From the NCBI GenBank assembly GCA_002633025.1, contig NMRB01000148.1, positions 371,328 to 435,327 of the forward strand: 64,000 nt of DNA, in the 5' to 3' direction. Under the pieces are notes generated by a model that saw only the letters and a list, made by a program, of their open reading frames with translations, did no database searches and was not told where the DNA came from. Origin of the DNA: Notospermus geniculatus. Lineage: Eukaryota > Nemertea > Pilidiophora > Heteronemertea > Lineidae. Position numbers and translations under genes: made by a program. Shown here one piece after another: positions 1-12,689 of the stretch (its first letter is position 1; each line of letters begins with the position of its first letter).

Positions 1-420
1 GCATGACTACAACTTAGTGCAAATGTGCTTGAAGTTGGACAACAATGCAGTTATTCAGCACACGTGCACAACCCCTGCCCGGGACATGACAGGAAATCCT
101 AATATCAATATACAGGCGCAAATATAAATATTCTATGATGATTCTGGCCTGATATTGCTGTGGTGGCTCCCCAGGGGTGGCGTCACCTCACTGGTACGGT
201 ACACGAGAGACCACTAATTGTAATTTATCTGTCGCAAGCACTTCTCTAACACGATTTCTGTGGAAGTTACATCATTAATGCTCTGTACTGAGTTGTTGAA
301 CTCCAATATTATTTTGCGAACCAAAAATTGTTGGTCATCTCCGTGTCATACTAACAAACACAGTTTACTTCAGGCAAAAAACTTTATAGCTGATTTGAAC
401 TTTCATTAGATTTCTATCCC

Positions 421-578
421 CTAAAGTGGCCCATATAAGCTTACATGATTAATATTATTGCACAATATGAGGATCAAAGTGGGTTCAATATTATTGCCAA
501 TCTTTCTTTTATCCATCATGCCAGAAGTACATGACCCCATTTGGACCCCATATTGTATAGGATGATGTATGGACTGCT
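421..578. mobile_element. MITE family A, copy 1 (right end decayed)
   Basis: Family A is a foldback element of about 130-160 bp with ends TAAAGCGG/CCACTTTA and inner blocks ATTATTGCACAATATGAGGA and CCCATATTGTGCAATAATAT. This copy keeps the left end and core and has a diverged right end. Other copies are at 24788, 37407 and 38787. No protein is encoded. Confidence 0.72.
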
Positions 579-1914
579 GATACCAAAAAACGCAGCATGT
601 TTCATGCAGGAAGTGAGCACGAAATTGAAGCATGACTGAATCATATGCTCCTCACAAAATGTTTGGATGCAAATGCGTCAATGCAACAATTTATGGCAGA
701 TAGGCCTTCAATTTGTGTTCATTTTCATCATTATTTGATGAACTATGAGGGCATGGATGATGCCTCAAAATCACATGAGGCTAACAAAAGTAACTTTTGA
801 ACTCTGAAATGAACATCCCTTGATGACTGGGGATATCATTGGGATAAACTTGGGAACACAAAATGAATTTGAAACTCAACTTTTTATGAACATTAGAGCT
901 GTCGCTGGTCTGGAAAGGATGTCAAATTATCAATGCCAAGTCTTCTCCAGTGGAAAGGGAAGCCAAGGGAAATCGTAGAAATTTGATTAGTGGATTGAGG
1001 CTGTCTCCTATCAGATGTCAAAGTTGATTACTTCGACAAATTTGGTTGAAAAATCAACCTGGCTGAGTGTGGTCTGATGAGATCATGAAGTATTTACTGA
1101 GTCAATACTTGGGGATCTGATATGTGTGTGAAGAGGGTTTTTGTTTTCAGTGAAGTCCAAGTGCTTTCCTGATTACCTATAGAGAGCTTTCAGTGGTTCG
1201 TTGTGACGTCACTTTTGACTGGCAGTCCACCATGCTGACATCGACGACAAAGTGTGCCATGTAATAAATCACGTGATGGTTGAGGTGACACACACAATCC
1301 TCTTGTGCCGACGATAAAGTGCACCCTGTGAGTCGACGACGTCTTCTGCAGTCTAATGTGGCAGATAGAGACTGATCACATGACGTGATCTGACGTCACC
1401 TGCACCCTGTCTGCTGCTGTCAATTAGTCTGAAGAACAGAAAACTTCAATGGATGATCCATCATGCTCAGTTGAGAACGCCACTGTCATGACGGTACACC
1501 ATGCGAGAATTTCTCTTTGGCTTTCAATTCTTAGATGACGAGAAGTTGTCAATGAATTGAAAAAACAGCAAAATTGGAAATAACGGATCTGCTGATGAGC
1601 CATCTGCGCTGCAAAAGCAATCATTCACGGTCATGACATGGGATTTACCAAAGCAGACAGGAACCAACGTCATAATACTCTTGTCTGGATGGTTGCTACA
1701 ACCTTCACATTACAGAACCCCACAACTCCATGGCTAATTATGTGTTGAGTGATAACATCTTGATTTACAGTAGCCTGACACTAGACATAATTACATGCTA
1801 GCCAAGACATCCATGTGGCTATGTGTTGTGCATAGCAATGACGGGAAGTTGTACATCAAAATGAGAGCCACCAGTGTTGACTTCTTCTCATGCTGAAGTG
1901 CTGAGTTACTCCCC

Positions 1915-2120
1915 ACACACAATGGGCCATATGCATCAATGAAGATTATTTCGAACTCAGGTTGAGCCACAACTTTTGCATTGTCACATCATGCCCTGGC
2001 AAACCTGAATAACTGAAAAGCTGTGGCTCAACCTGAGTTCAAGATGACCTTAACAATGGAAAAGTTGTGGCGCAACCTGAGTTCAAGATAATCTCCATTG
2101 GTGGATACGGCCCATGAGTG
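1915..2120. repeat. Foldback repeat with three copies of one arm
   Basis: The stretch at 1951-1975 (AACTCAGGTTGAGCCACAAC) recurs inverted at about 2017-2050 and again at 2057-2092. Outer arms around AATGGGCCATATGC also pair with the right flank. It looks like an old MITE whose right arm was duplicated. No coding potential seen. Confidence 0.65.
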
Positions 2121-3394
2121 TCCTGATCAGCGACCAACTGTGCTCATTGCTTCTCAAGCCATCATGAGTTTATGACCTTTTAGAACTTGCTATTTCATGG
2201 TGTTGTGAATTACCGTGGGGTATGCTTCGGCCATCAGTAGACAATAATCAGCACTACATAAAACTTGAACCACTCTTCTCACAGATAATTCTAGCTCTTT
2301 GATGCATATTTGATGCATGTTTGTCAAAGACATGCACCTGAATCAACTTAGGGCACATTTAATGCAATAAAAAGGTATAAATGATGTATACTCTGCATAA
2401 AACATACACCAGATAGATGCATGGATTATGCACATGTCTCCATAAAGATGCATGTTTTATTTATAGTGCCCCTTTGAGATGCATGTTTCTCTTTGGTAGG
2501 GGAACAGTTCTGCAGTGTTTCCGCCAGCAGAGAGGGGGGGGGGGGGGGGNAAATCACTTGGTATTAAAACTTCATGAACTGCCAATATGTCTCAAATTCA
2601 TAGTAATTGGCAAAAAGCTTGTGGGGATGATTCTTCCTATAATGAGTTGCATCTCCCATTATGTGCAGCCTCTTGACACTGCAGTTTGGAGCAGCTCTGA
2701 AGAGTAGAAATTAAATTTAGTGACACTTTTATCATCATCAGTACATGACAGTGACACAGCTGTCGATTTCATGGTAATTGGAAGAAACGTCTGTTGCTGT
2801 ACCACTGTCATGGTATCTTCCTAATGGTTCTTCAGATTACGCTGTTCCTCTGATGTTTAAAGTAAATCAGAATTAATGACCGTGCCACTGATGGCGACAT
2901 CCGAAGTAGAAGTGTTGTTCCATTGTGTGATGAATTTGAATGAAATTCAGCTAAGTGTTATTTGAATGGGGAGTTCAAGAAGTTTAACAGAAAAGTTGAC
3001 ATGCTTTTCTTTGCGAGAAAATTAAAGAAATTCTTCATGCGTAAAAGTGTTAAAAAATTGGATCGGCAGCCAACACTCGAAAAATTTCTTTCGGCATTAA
3101 TTAACATTCTCTGAGCAAGTTAACGATTGAATGGCATCTCCTGTTGCTTGTTAGATGTGGCGTGCATCTGCAAATTAGTTCTTCCTATTTTGATGACGTC
3201 AATTCACACAGTGAATTAGCACTTCATTGCGTGTTGTGCCTTTGACATCTAAAAGGCGGGACCCTCACAACTTTCAGTGTCATAATGAGAATTTTCACTT
3301 TGTGAAAATCAAAAAAGTTGTGTGTTGACTGCATGCAGGCTGAGTGTCTTGGAACAGAGGAACTGTGGCTTTACATTCCTGTTGCAGACTTAAG

Positions 3395-3945
3395 CCTAGC
3401 GTACATCGGCCTTGCGACTGGAAGCAACTACCGGCAATGGCGTTTCCGGCAACGGTTGGCGACTACATGTACCTGGAACCAGCAGCAACTGATCAGATGC
3501 TCAAACAGGTCGATGCCGACTGTTGGCGTGAGTTCCAGCTAGTTGCTCATGTTCTACTCATTGCCAACGGTTGCTTCTAGTTGTTTTCAGTCGCTTCCGA
3601 TGTACGCGCGCTGGCAATGAATTTCCTCATTTGTGGAGCACACCTGGGCCCAGTTTCACAAAGAATCTTACAATGTAAGTCTAAAGTTTGACTTAAGTCA
3701 TCATGTGACCAGATTTCAGCAAATCAGATGACTTCATTTCAGACTTAAGTTTTTTCTTAGACTTAAGATTCTTTGTGAAACCGGGCCCAGGTCACGTGAT
3801 GGAATCATGTGACCCACAAAATGACTCCTGCCCGAGTGGTCAGATCGGGAGACATCGACAATTTACATGTAGCATCCATATGCTTGTCCGATGTGCACGC
3901 TCCAAGTTGAAGGCTGGATAATGCCACTTGTTGCCTGAAATGACC
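3395..3945. mobile_element. TIR element family H, copy 1, interrupted by family I
   Basis: Starts CCTAGCGTACATCGGCCTTG and runs parallel to the copy at 9896-10396 for most of its length. It is broken at 3645-3789 by a separate foldback element. The right end fades near 3945 and the right terminal repeat is not recognisable. Non-autonomous; no transposase frame seen. Confidence 0.75.
3645..3789. mobile_element. MITE family I nested in family H
   Basis: About 145 bp with arms GGGCCCAGTTTCACAAAGAA and its complement ending at 3789 (TTGTGAAACCGGGCCC). The core carries repeated ACTTAAG and CTTAAGT motifs. The second H copy lacks this insert at the matching point (near 10160), so insertion came after H amplified. 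Confidence 0.82.
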
Positions 3946-4350
3946 TGTCTCAAGAAATTCCCTTTTGTTTACTGGAATACAGAAACTTAGGTAAGGACAA
4001 CAACTCCAACGAGGCCCTCTGGCTCAAAGTGATTCCCTCTGAGGATGCGTGGTGGTTACCAAAACATGATTGCCCCCAATTAGGAAGCCTTCCCAAGAGA
4101 ACAACTGCCTCCCAGACAATTAGGTCCATCGCCATCGCTGTCAGTGTCGTACGAAAATGAGATATGGTCTGAAGGTGCTTCTCAACATGACAAGTGCAAG
4201 TATGTTCCAAGGAAGAGAACTTAAAAGTGGAAACTTCATGAATATAGATGTACCAGACAGAATTCATCATAGTTTTCATTTCTCTCAAGAGTTTCAATTT
4301 GTAAACAGCAAACTGTACGGTTTTATTACGTTGAAGTGAAGTACCTAGCC

Positions 4351-4449
4351 CATTCTCCCACAGCGGGGTTTTTTACTGTACCTCTCGCTCGTCTTCATTT
4401 TGCTAGTGTATGAAGAGGAGCGAGACCAAAGCCCTGCTATGGGAGGATG
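4351..4449. mobile_element. MITE family S, copy 1
   Basis: Foldback of about 100 bp: CATTCTCCCACAGCGGGGTT at the left pairs with CCCTGCTATGGGAGGATG at the right, with a GCTCGTCTTCAT/ATGAAGAGGAGC inner stem. A second copy is at 60589. Confidence 0.75.
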
Positions 4450-4915
4450 TTAGAAGCCTGGTCGTACAAGGATGATTGTTGGTGCACCCAAAAGTCCAAG
4501 GTTAACCAGTGATTGATGTTGGTCTATTTTCGAAACTGCTGGAAGGAACCACAGGATTTGGCTTTCCTGCTTGTAACTAACTGCTTCGTACTGTTCCATT
4601 TCCGGTACTTTGGATGTGTCTATTACAACAATAGCACCTAGTATTGAAAGAAGGAAATAGGAATTGTGTCAGCCACCATTTAACCATCTCGGCCCACCCG
4701 AGCTTTTTACATGCGTTGAATGCTGATCCCTGCTGAAGCAGAATGGCGACATCTTTGCTGCAGTGCACATTGTTGGGCAATGTCAATTGAAAACAGCATC
4801 ATGACCACCTTGGGCTGGCAAGAAGGACCAAAGGATTTGGTGTGACATAAGCCTGTTCCATCTCAGCATTAACTCATCTGCTCACAGCTTGAGCGGACCG
4901 TCTTCTGTTTATGTT

Positions 4916-5065
4916 TCGAACAGCTTGGAAATGAATTGGAACAAATTGGAAGAAAGATTTTCCAGATGTTCACAGGGACAGCATTTCTTCAAATATTTTT
5001 CAACCTCAGGATGCGAGAAAACTGACAGAGGGTGATGTCTGCTGGACTGTGGGGGACGATGAGTG
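4916..5065. repeat. Interspersed family Y, copy 1
   Basis: Shares blocks GGAAATGAATTGGAA, CATTTCTTCAAATA, GGATGCGAGAAAA and TGTCTGCTGGACT with copies at 10970, 18950 and 42640. No terminal inverted repeats, poly(A) tail or pol III boxes are evident, so the class is unknown. Confidence 0.65.
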
Positions 5066-7978
5066 GAAGTAAATGTATTCCATACATAACAAGATAAAGT
5101 GTTGGCCTGGAAGTACTAATGACCTTTGGTTGACAGGAAGGAACAAACATTTCCAAGTCGCTGTATTCCTGAATATGTTGGAGCAAAAGTCAAGTGGTAC
5201 TTTCATTAGGTAAAAACTGCAAAAGTGTCGGAAAATGGAGATAAAGTGCATGTTGTTGCTATTCTCATCTACTTTACCATGCTTACAAGTCACTGATAAT
5301 CCTGGCTGGAGGTCTATTGCTTTCTTTGATAATACAATTTTCTTTAACTCCTTCTTTAAAACAACTGAGCTACCTGTTTGAGTATTGAAAATGTTAGCGA
5401 TGCAACAGCTTGCCAACTGGTAGGCCTACATTGTACGTTCAACATACCATGTACCACCTACCACCTATACAGACAATGCTGAATATTTTGCTGACTAGAC
5501 AGTCTATATATACAAAACATAGGCCTACTTACTCTGGCACAACTTCAGCAACAACTCAATGGCTGATGCTGGCAATACATGTAGATGACGGGTTATGCCT
5601 ACCTACCAGTAATTTACTATTAATTAAATGTTTTGGGTGCCAATTCTGAAGTTGATTATGTTGCATCCCAGAAAAATACAAAATTCAAGCTGCGATAACA
5701 TGGATGATTGCATTTATTTCGTTGCTGTGATATTTTTCAGAGCTGTGACTAATGTCCATTTGGAATGTATTCTGGTCTACGTATTGTGGGTGTTAATGAA
5801 GCTCTTGATGGCCCGAATGTCCATTCCCTCTGAGTTATGAGATCCCATCCGAATAAAACAACACAATCCCGCCATACATTCACAGTGTTCCTTCGTAACA
5901 TACACATGTACCAGTATCTGCTCTGAAAGGTTGTTACAGACTGTGACTCCCATGTGCCATGAACATCAGTCTAGTTTTACTTTCCTGTCTCATCGGCACC
6001 ATAGGGAACCTTTGGGTAATATAATGGATGTCACTGCCATAGAGACTTGTTGAAAACCATTCAGGTTGGTCCCAAGTCAATTTCTTGTTCAAAGGAAAAG
6101 CATTGTTCTGGATCGCTATTCAATTCCTGCCACCAAGAGGCAATAACTTCTCTCATTTGGCTTATTTGCAAGAACGTTGATTCATGCTTTTGCGGCGGCG
6201 TCTTCCCTGGCACGATTTCGCGTCGTGCGTTACATCACGAGTCTGTGGCACGAAAAATGAATTTGTGCCATAAATGATTGTGTTGCGTGCCTGTGCTCAA
6301 TGTTTCGCTGTGATGTCATGACGTTACGCAAGTCGGTGCGCAATCAGAATCCACTTGAGTTTTCTCCATTTCATCTTTTTGCGTGTTGCGTTTCCATGTC
6401 ACGTCATCAGGCTGCGCAAGTCAAGAAGTATGAACACCACAAACGCATGATGCACCCAGACCGTCCCTGTAGCGCCGTGACGTTGACACAAGACGTAGGC
6501 GCAAAATTATCAATCAAGCTTTAAGTATATTTGCTATGCACATACCCTCAGACAACTATTCATTATGGCCTTGCGAGTGATGTAGTGTTCCAGCCTTGGA
6601 CCAGCTCTATAATTAGCCTCATCATTCTCATCTTAGAGATAATTAGGAAATAGGACCCACACCAATAAAATGTTGTCAAATATTGACAACTGCCTGGTTA
6701 ATTATTTACAAATGCTCAGAGGTCTAGTAAAATGTTATATTTGCATTGAAAGTGCAGCTCCGTCTTTCTCAATAACTTTTTGAGTTGGAGACTATCGGCC
6801 GACATGCCAGAGTGGAAGGCGGTGCGACTGTCCCGCTACAACCAAACTCTGACCTCTAAATTTCTCGATGGTTGAAAAGTTCAGGTCGGGCTACAATTTC
6901 CTGCATGGCAGTGGAACAGTCAGCATCAGGTGAAGAAATCATGGTCAGATCGCAAAAGTGAAAATGTGTGCGCTAATGTGGAACAGGCAGCATCTGCGTG
7001 CAGGGAATCGTAACTCAAGTCAGGTCCACTGCGAATGGATTACGCCTGTCAGGATGGCACAGACGTTGAACGTGTTCAACTTTTGCGATTCGTGATCTTT
7101 TTGATTGGCGACTGATGACGATCGTCGCAGGTGAGACGCAAAGTCTGCAGTCTTGTCACACCAAATTGGCGGTCATGGCTCAGGTGCAAAGTGATCTGGA
7201 AAAGTGAGTCACCGTCGGTTCTGTGCAGTCACAAGGTCGACCTGACATCAGCGTTAATACGATGGCATTGCAAGGTATTTTGAATTTGTAGAAAAAACGA
7301 CTTGATCAGGACATGCATGTATCTCAATGCACCTAGTACAGGTACCTCACCTGTATCTCTTCAGATCAGACAATTTATGTCCCCAGTCTAACCAAATTGC
7401 TCTAACACATCACGTACATATTCAGACACAGACGGGTCAGCTGGTACTGGCTTCACCACTTCTACAAGTGCTATCTCCTTTCATGACATAGCTTCATCAC
7501 TCATGGAATTCCAAGTTCCATCACATCCCAAAATCGTGGGATTATTGCCTTGCTACTGCTCCGGGCCAGTTTCATATTTCTTTCTGCTCACTATTAGCAG
7601 CAGAAAACTATTCAATATGAAGCACTCTCAACATAGGAAAAGAAGGCACGAAATTCATTTCGGCGTTGACTTAGTTTCCGTTGAAAACCATTATGTTTTT
7701 TCCCCGGTTTGCGCAGAACACTTTCCAAGCAATTGAATGGTGACCTGCAATTTTTACGCTATTGGATTTTCTGTAGAAAGCTTCTTTGTTTCATGGGAAA
7801 TTGTGCCTCTATGGCTTTTCTGCGTCACTGCATACTTTGCTTCCTGTGTACAACAGTCGATTCTTCTACATTTTCATATCAGTGTGGAAAGAAATGAAGA
7901 GTTACTTGTAAAAGAGGCATAACGAGAAAGGACAATATCTTACATGACAGGATGCTGCAACTTCTACACTGAAGAGCC

Positions 7979-8110
7979 CTGGGCCCATATTCATAAAACC
8001 TTGCTAGGCTTAGTTACCGGTAGGCCTACTGTAAACCGTGAAATTTTTGCGTGCGTTTTATTTTCGCGGGCCGAAACGCGAACTTAAACAGCGTGAAAAT
8101 ACAAACCCTT
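7979..8110. repeat. Fragments of dispersed repeats
   Basis: GGGCCCATATTCATAAAAC at 7980 is the end of family B. Just after it, CTGTAAACCGTGAAATTTTT with CG-rich GCGGGCCGAAACGCG resembles the family N type element at 22936. Both are incomplete. Confidence 0.5.
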
Positions 8111-8884
8111 CCCTGATGGAAACATACAAATACACAGGATGACGAGGAATGTCCAATGTAAATTCAGATCGATGACACCAAGGCATTGGCACCAGGACAG
8201 AATGAGGATACAATTAGACCAGAGGAAAATCACGCTATAAAATTACCATAGATATTGTCAAAGATGCTTGGTTTTACAGCAAGTTGCTGCCCAGGTCTGG
8301 TGTTCTTTCTGCAAATCATTACTTGGAGAATTTCAGCTGACAGTATGTCATTATGATCTCCCTGATTTCATCAACATGATCCATATGGCTGAAAAGAAGC
8401 TTGTGCATATTCATAGAAATGAAAGTTTTGCCAACACATTGGGAGAACCCAACTAACTTCTTTGGATGACCACCACTTGTAAAGAATTTTCTTCTGGCGA
8501 TGTCTGGTCGTTATTGGTAGAAACCTCATATGGTCATTTTTTCACCATCTTGACTCACATATGATCGTGACAATACTTGTTTGCTTAAGGCTTATGTGTT
8601 TTGATGTCTGAAGAACGACCAGCAAAGAAGTCGAGCTAGAAAATATCCAGCATCGTTGAGTGGACTTCTCGGTGTGGGAGATCTTATTTGTGTGGGTGAG
8701 AAATGGGGATAATGGTTCATTGCGTCGCATTGGATTCAGACTCCTGGCCCAAAGCAGTCAAGTATTCACCCCTAACGGAGAGGCATGAGTAGTTGGCAAA
8801 TATGTGACCTGATCTAGCAAAAGTAGGCACATGTTGGAACGGAGGAAAAGGGTTACGGCCTCACAACACAATAGCTAAAATGTA

Positions 8885-9127
8885 CCAGGGTTTCTGCCAG
8901 AAATTGAAAGAAGGGGGTACAACAGCTCGTGGGGTGTCACAGGCACCCTCAGGCGGGGCTCTGGGGACCTTCCTCAGAAAAAATTGTTTTTATGCCATGA
9001 AAATGTATTTTCCTGACATTTGGAAGAAGAAATCTGCATTGCATAGCAGACAGGAGGGGGATACATACCCCCCTCTTCAAGCCAAGCAGGAGATTTGTAC
9101 CCCACCCCCCCCTGGCAGAAACCCTGT
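8885..9127. mobile_element. Foldback family F nested in family E
   Basis: Ends CCAGGGTTTCTGCCAG and CTGGCAGAAACCCTG are complementary. The interior is G-rich on the left and C-rich on the right. A single ambiguous base follows at 9136. No coding role is visible. Confidence 0.72.
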
Positions 9128-9143
9128 GTATGTCTNAGCAGAG

Positions 9144-9273
9144 ATATTAGGGAGGTTTCGCAAGCGCCCGGTTAGGCCCTACGACAACATTTATCTATTG
9201 TGTGGGTATACCCAAACAATAGATAAACGTCGTTGTATGGCCTAACCGGGCGCTTGCGAAACCTCCCTAATAT
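9144..9273. mobile_element. Near-perfect hairpin element, family G
   Basis: The terminal 35 bp (starting ATATTAGGGAGGTTTCGCAA) is an exact reverse complement of the last 35 bp. Pairing continues with few mismatches to the centre (GTGTGGGTATACCCAAAC). The near identity of the arms suggests a young insertion. Confidence 0.85.
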
Positions 9274-9814
9274 TTGAGTAAACTGATCACCAGTGATGAT
9301 CACCTGTGACAAGTGCCTGCTTTTGCTGGAGCGGATGACATATACCACTGATCTTTCAAATACGCTAAAGGAAAAGGTAGTTGACTCCCTCCAACAAATT
9401 AGCCAATTTAAAATTCACGTTTCCATTTAAAACCCGATTAAAGGAAAGATGCAAATAAGTCAGATTATACTTTCTAATGCAGCAGGAACATCCTCAACAG
9501 GGATTTTCGTCAGTGTGTTGATTTGATAATAGCATGCTTCGTACTGGTTTAATGGTAACTAACAGATCAATGTTGATTTCGTATTCTGGGGAGGCCTTGC
9601 TGATTGAGGTATTGACAATGCTTACTTGATGGTATGCTATCATGATGAGAGATATTGGTGAAGCTACAATGTAATAAGGCATTTGGGGATCCAGTACCTC
9701 TGATTGTAACTTTTGGTGTCGGACGTGAAGGATAATCAATTTGTTGTGTTACTTGCTGATGTGATCACAGTAAATCTATATGTCTGCTTGTGATGGATGT
9801 TTATGGGATAAAGT

Positions 9815-9895
9815 TAGAAAAGTTAAAGTTGGGTTTATAGTCCGATATCGAGTACGGTTGAGGTTATCATCCAACTTCACAATTCAATTCAATAA
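9815..9895. repeat. Short foldback family KK, copy 1
   Basis: Contains GTTTATAGTCCGATATCGAG and a rough inverted partner (TTATCATCCAACTTC). A similar stretch lies at 34064-34133 with the same GGTTTATAGTCCGATATC core. Confidence 0.5.
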
Positions 9896-10396
9896 GCCCA
9901 GCGTACATCGGCCTTGTGACTGGAAGCAACTACCGGCAATGGCGTTTCCGGCAAAGGTTGGCTACCTGGAACCAGCAGCAACTGATCAGATGCTCAAACA
10001 GGATGATGTACACGCACCGGCAATGTTATTGCCGACCGTTCCCGGTAGTTCCAGCCAGTTGCTCATGTTCTACTCGTTGCCAACGGTTGCTTCTCGTCGT
10101 CTTCAGTCGCTTCTGATGTACGCGTGCTGGCAATGAATTTCCTCGTTTATGGAGCACACCTAGTCACGTGAATGTTTATCACATGACTCCCGAGTGGTCT
10201 GATCGGAAGAATCGACAATTTCTGTGTAGAATTCAGTACCATTGCCTGTCCGATGTGTGCGCTCCAGATTGAAGACTGATTTGTGCCACTTGTTGCTGCA
10301 ATGACCTGTCGTAACCAATGTGCGCGGAACGCGTGCATCGATAGCAGCTGTTGCGTTCAGTTACTTCCAGTCGCAAGGCTGATGTACGCTAGGCTA
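9896..10396. mobile_element. TIR element family H, copy 2 (uninterrupted)
   Basis: The left end AGCGTACATCGGCCTTGTGA is inverted at the right end (CGCAAGGCTGATGTACGCTA). About 500 bp, non-autonomous. It serves as the empty-site reference for the insertion in copy 1. Confidence 0.82.
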
Positions 10397-10402
10397 TAGA
10401 AA

Positions 10403-10535
10403 CCTTTCAGTAGAATATACACCTGCTTGAGTGAGGCAAAGGGACCTCGCTTGAGTCCCATGTTGACACTGGGGATCAAACCAGGTACTTCATGACTGCT
10501 AGCCAGAGACCCATGCACTAGACCACCAAACAGGA
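10403..10535 (-). mobile_element. tRNA-derived SINE fragment (type C)
   Basis: On the - strand it reads GGTGGTCTAGTGCATGGGTC and then GGTTTGATCCCC, which fit pol III A and B boxes. The + strand left part starts AACCTTTCAGTAGAA, shared with the copy at 34148. Confidence 0.6.
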
Positions 10536-10969
10536 TACAAGAAATAAACTGCCAACTCCGACAGTTGTTTCAGTGTTTGTAATCTCTTCGTCTTCTGCAT
10601 TTTATGGTGATGCATGATGCCAGGGCATCCTGCTGGATCCCTTGATTCAGAAAGTTCACAATTGATGAGGTGGAAACCGCTGATTAGAATAGATGGCGGT
10701 CAGTGAGAATTTTCAGACAAGTCAAGAACTTCTCAAGAAATGGTAGGCATGACTTCACTTCTCTCTTCACAACCAATTCAGATGGTGGAATCAATTTGTG
10801 GTCGGTCGGGGGCTGATGATGAAAAACACAAATAACGATCTTCGGAGAAAAAAACGAGACTGGTAATGGTTTTGAAGTGATGTTGAGAAATCGAGGCGGG
10901 GTTCTTCGATGTATAAGTGCTTTTGTCTGCCTACATTTGAGATGTTCCAAGCTTGTTACCCGGTGTTGT

Positions 10970-11168
10970 TGACTCGTCTGCCCGCAGTTTTGAGCTGGGC
11001 AGTATATCTGCTCTTCTAAAAGTTTTACCAATTGGCGTGAAGTGAATTGGGAAGAATTTGAAGGAATGTTCTTGAGATGGTTGAGAGGAACAACATTTCT
11101 TCAAAAACTTTTCAACTGTAGGATGTGAGAAGATTTGGCACAAGATGCCCGTCTGGTAGATGAGTTAA
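10970..11168. repeat. Interspersed family Y, copy 2
   Basis: Begins CTGCCCGCAGTTTTGAGCTG and includes GAAGTGAATTGGGAAGAATT, ACATTTCTTCAAAAAC and GGATGTGAGAAGATTTGG. It is longer on the left than copy 1 and matches the copy at 18950. Confidence 0.7.
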
Positions 11169-11191
11169 AGCTACAGCACAAAGGTACACTT

Positions 11192-11487
11192 CTGGGCCCA
11201 TATTCATAAAACTACTTAAGTCTAAGTGTGCTACTTATCCTTTGTTCAACACAAAAGATAAGTGTCATACTTTGACTTTTATGAATACGGGGCCTGGGCC
11301 CATATTCATAAAACTACTTAAGTCTAAGTGTGCTACTTATCCTTTGTTCAACACAAAAGATAAGTGTCATACTTTGACTTTTATGAATACGGGGCCTGGG
11401 CCCATATTCATAAAACTACTTAAGTCTAAGTGTGACACTTATCCTTTGTTCAACACAAAAGATAAGTATCACACTTTGACTTAAGTA
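11192..11487. mobile_element. Three tandem copies of MITE family B
   Basis: Unit starts at 11192, 11294 and 11396 give an exact 102-bp period. Each unit is itself a foldback: GGGCCCATATTCATAAAACT at the left with a TTATGAATACGGGGCC partner. The third copy ends differently, near TTAAGTATGTTTAAG. Other B copies are at 25738, 37320 and 41058. Confidence 0.85.
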
Positions 11488-12486
11488 TGTTTAAGTGGAC
11501 GCTGGAGTCAATGAGGAACCCGTGCAAAATTTTTTATCACAACAGGGCGGTACTGCGAGTGGTTGTACCGAAGTTGTAATATACAGAGCAAAATTTTGCT
11601 TTACGACTTGACGGAGTGCGGCCCAGAAGAGACACAAAAAAGGTATAACTGCTCACAGCGCCTCCCAGTAGCAGTAGTCCTGCTTTTTCCTTCAAATTTG
11701 ATTTCAGTGTTGGATTCGTGCCATTTGCAGCCCGAAGTGACTAACATGGGCCAAAATATCAAATGCCTGGTATGAAAACATCACAAAACCAATCATTGGG
11801 GTGAAATTTATCAAATATTTGAACTATACACAACAAGAGAAATTGAGTTTGGTGATGAATTTGTGTTTGCCTAGACTATTGTCTGTCGTTATCGTTTCAA
11901 GTTGAAATGATCAGTGCGCGACTTTCGGTTAATATTTCATACTAAGTGTCAGTTTTTCCAGCGTGTTGAAACTTCCCAGGTTTTATATAGTCATTACGGG
12001 TAACCAGGAATTGAATTATCCCAGGCATGTTTTCAGGATGGCGGCTTCCGTGGCGAACCTTCAAAATCAATAGTTTTGTGGTAAAATGAAAAACTGACAT
12101 AGGTTTGACAGGAAAAAACTTTGTTGAAATATAGTGATGTGTTTTGAATGCAGAATTCAATGGCTGCCTGATGTTTATTTTATCCGTGAATGGATATATG
12201 CTGGAGGAAGCATGCATGCTGTGATACGCCGGCTAGATAGAAAAGACTATTAGATGCTTTCACTACTGTGTTTCTAATGCTTTTACAGTCTGTAGACTGT
12301 AGTGAATGCTCTTATTGGTGTTTTCTATTTGACAACACTATCATGAGGGGCGAATTACTGGCACTGTTCCAATTCAGACTTTTCATTGCCTTATTGTGCA
12401 AGTTGGCTCTCAATGGGCAATTACCATTGTTTGTTTCCTTACGACTTACTTACTTTGAGACCAGACACAAACAACTGCTCGTATTT

Positions 12487-12687
12487 TGTGACCCGTGAAA
12501 GCAAAATGAGTCGGAATGTGCCGGAAAGAAGACCCAAGATGACACCAGACAACAATTACAGAAATCGACAAAGTCAAATTTCACAATGGGCAGACAATCC
12601 TGAGGTCAACAAACCGTTGGTGTCACCTTGGACATGATGGGTCTTCTTCTGTGTCCATTCCGACTGATTTTGCTGTGCCGGGTCACA
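12487..12687. mobile_element. MITE family D, copy 1
   Basis: Ends TGTGACCCGTGAAAGCAAAA and TTTTGCTGTGCCGGGTCACA. The core carries CGGAAAGAAGACCCAAGATG and CACAATGGGCAGACAATCCT. Copies are at 16201, 46491 and 59809, and a related family with the same first ten bases is at 32871. Confidence 0.82.
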
Positions 12688-12689
12688 TT

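Larger units (their letters stand above)
8803..9340. mobile_element. MITE family E, copy 2, split by two other elements
   Basis: The left half (TGTGACCTGATCTAGCAAAA to about 8883) and right half (TTGAGTAAACTGATCACCAG to GCGGATGACA) match the uninterrupted copy at 12690-12882. Families F and G lie between the halves. Confidence 0.75.

Noticed and set aside
7168-7205. Possible initiator exon (ATGGCTCAGGTGCAAAGTGA) with a GTGAGT donor
   Set aside because: It leaves two bases at the donor while exon 2 needs one, and the peptide is polar where Piezo starts hydrophobic.
11242-11484. 80-codon open frame
   Set aside because: It crosses three tandem MITE copies and repeats with them.
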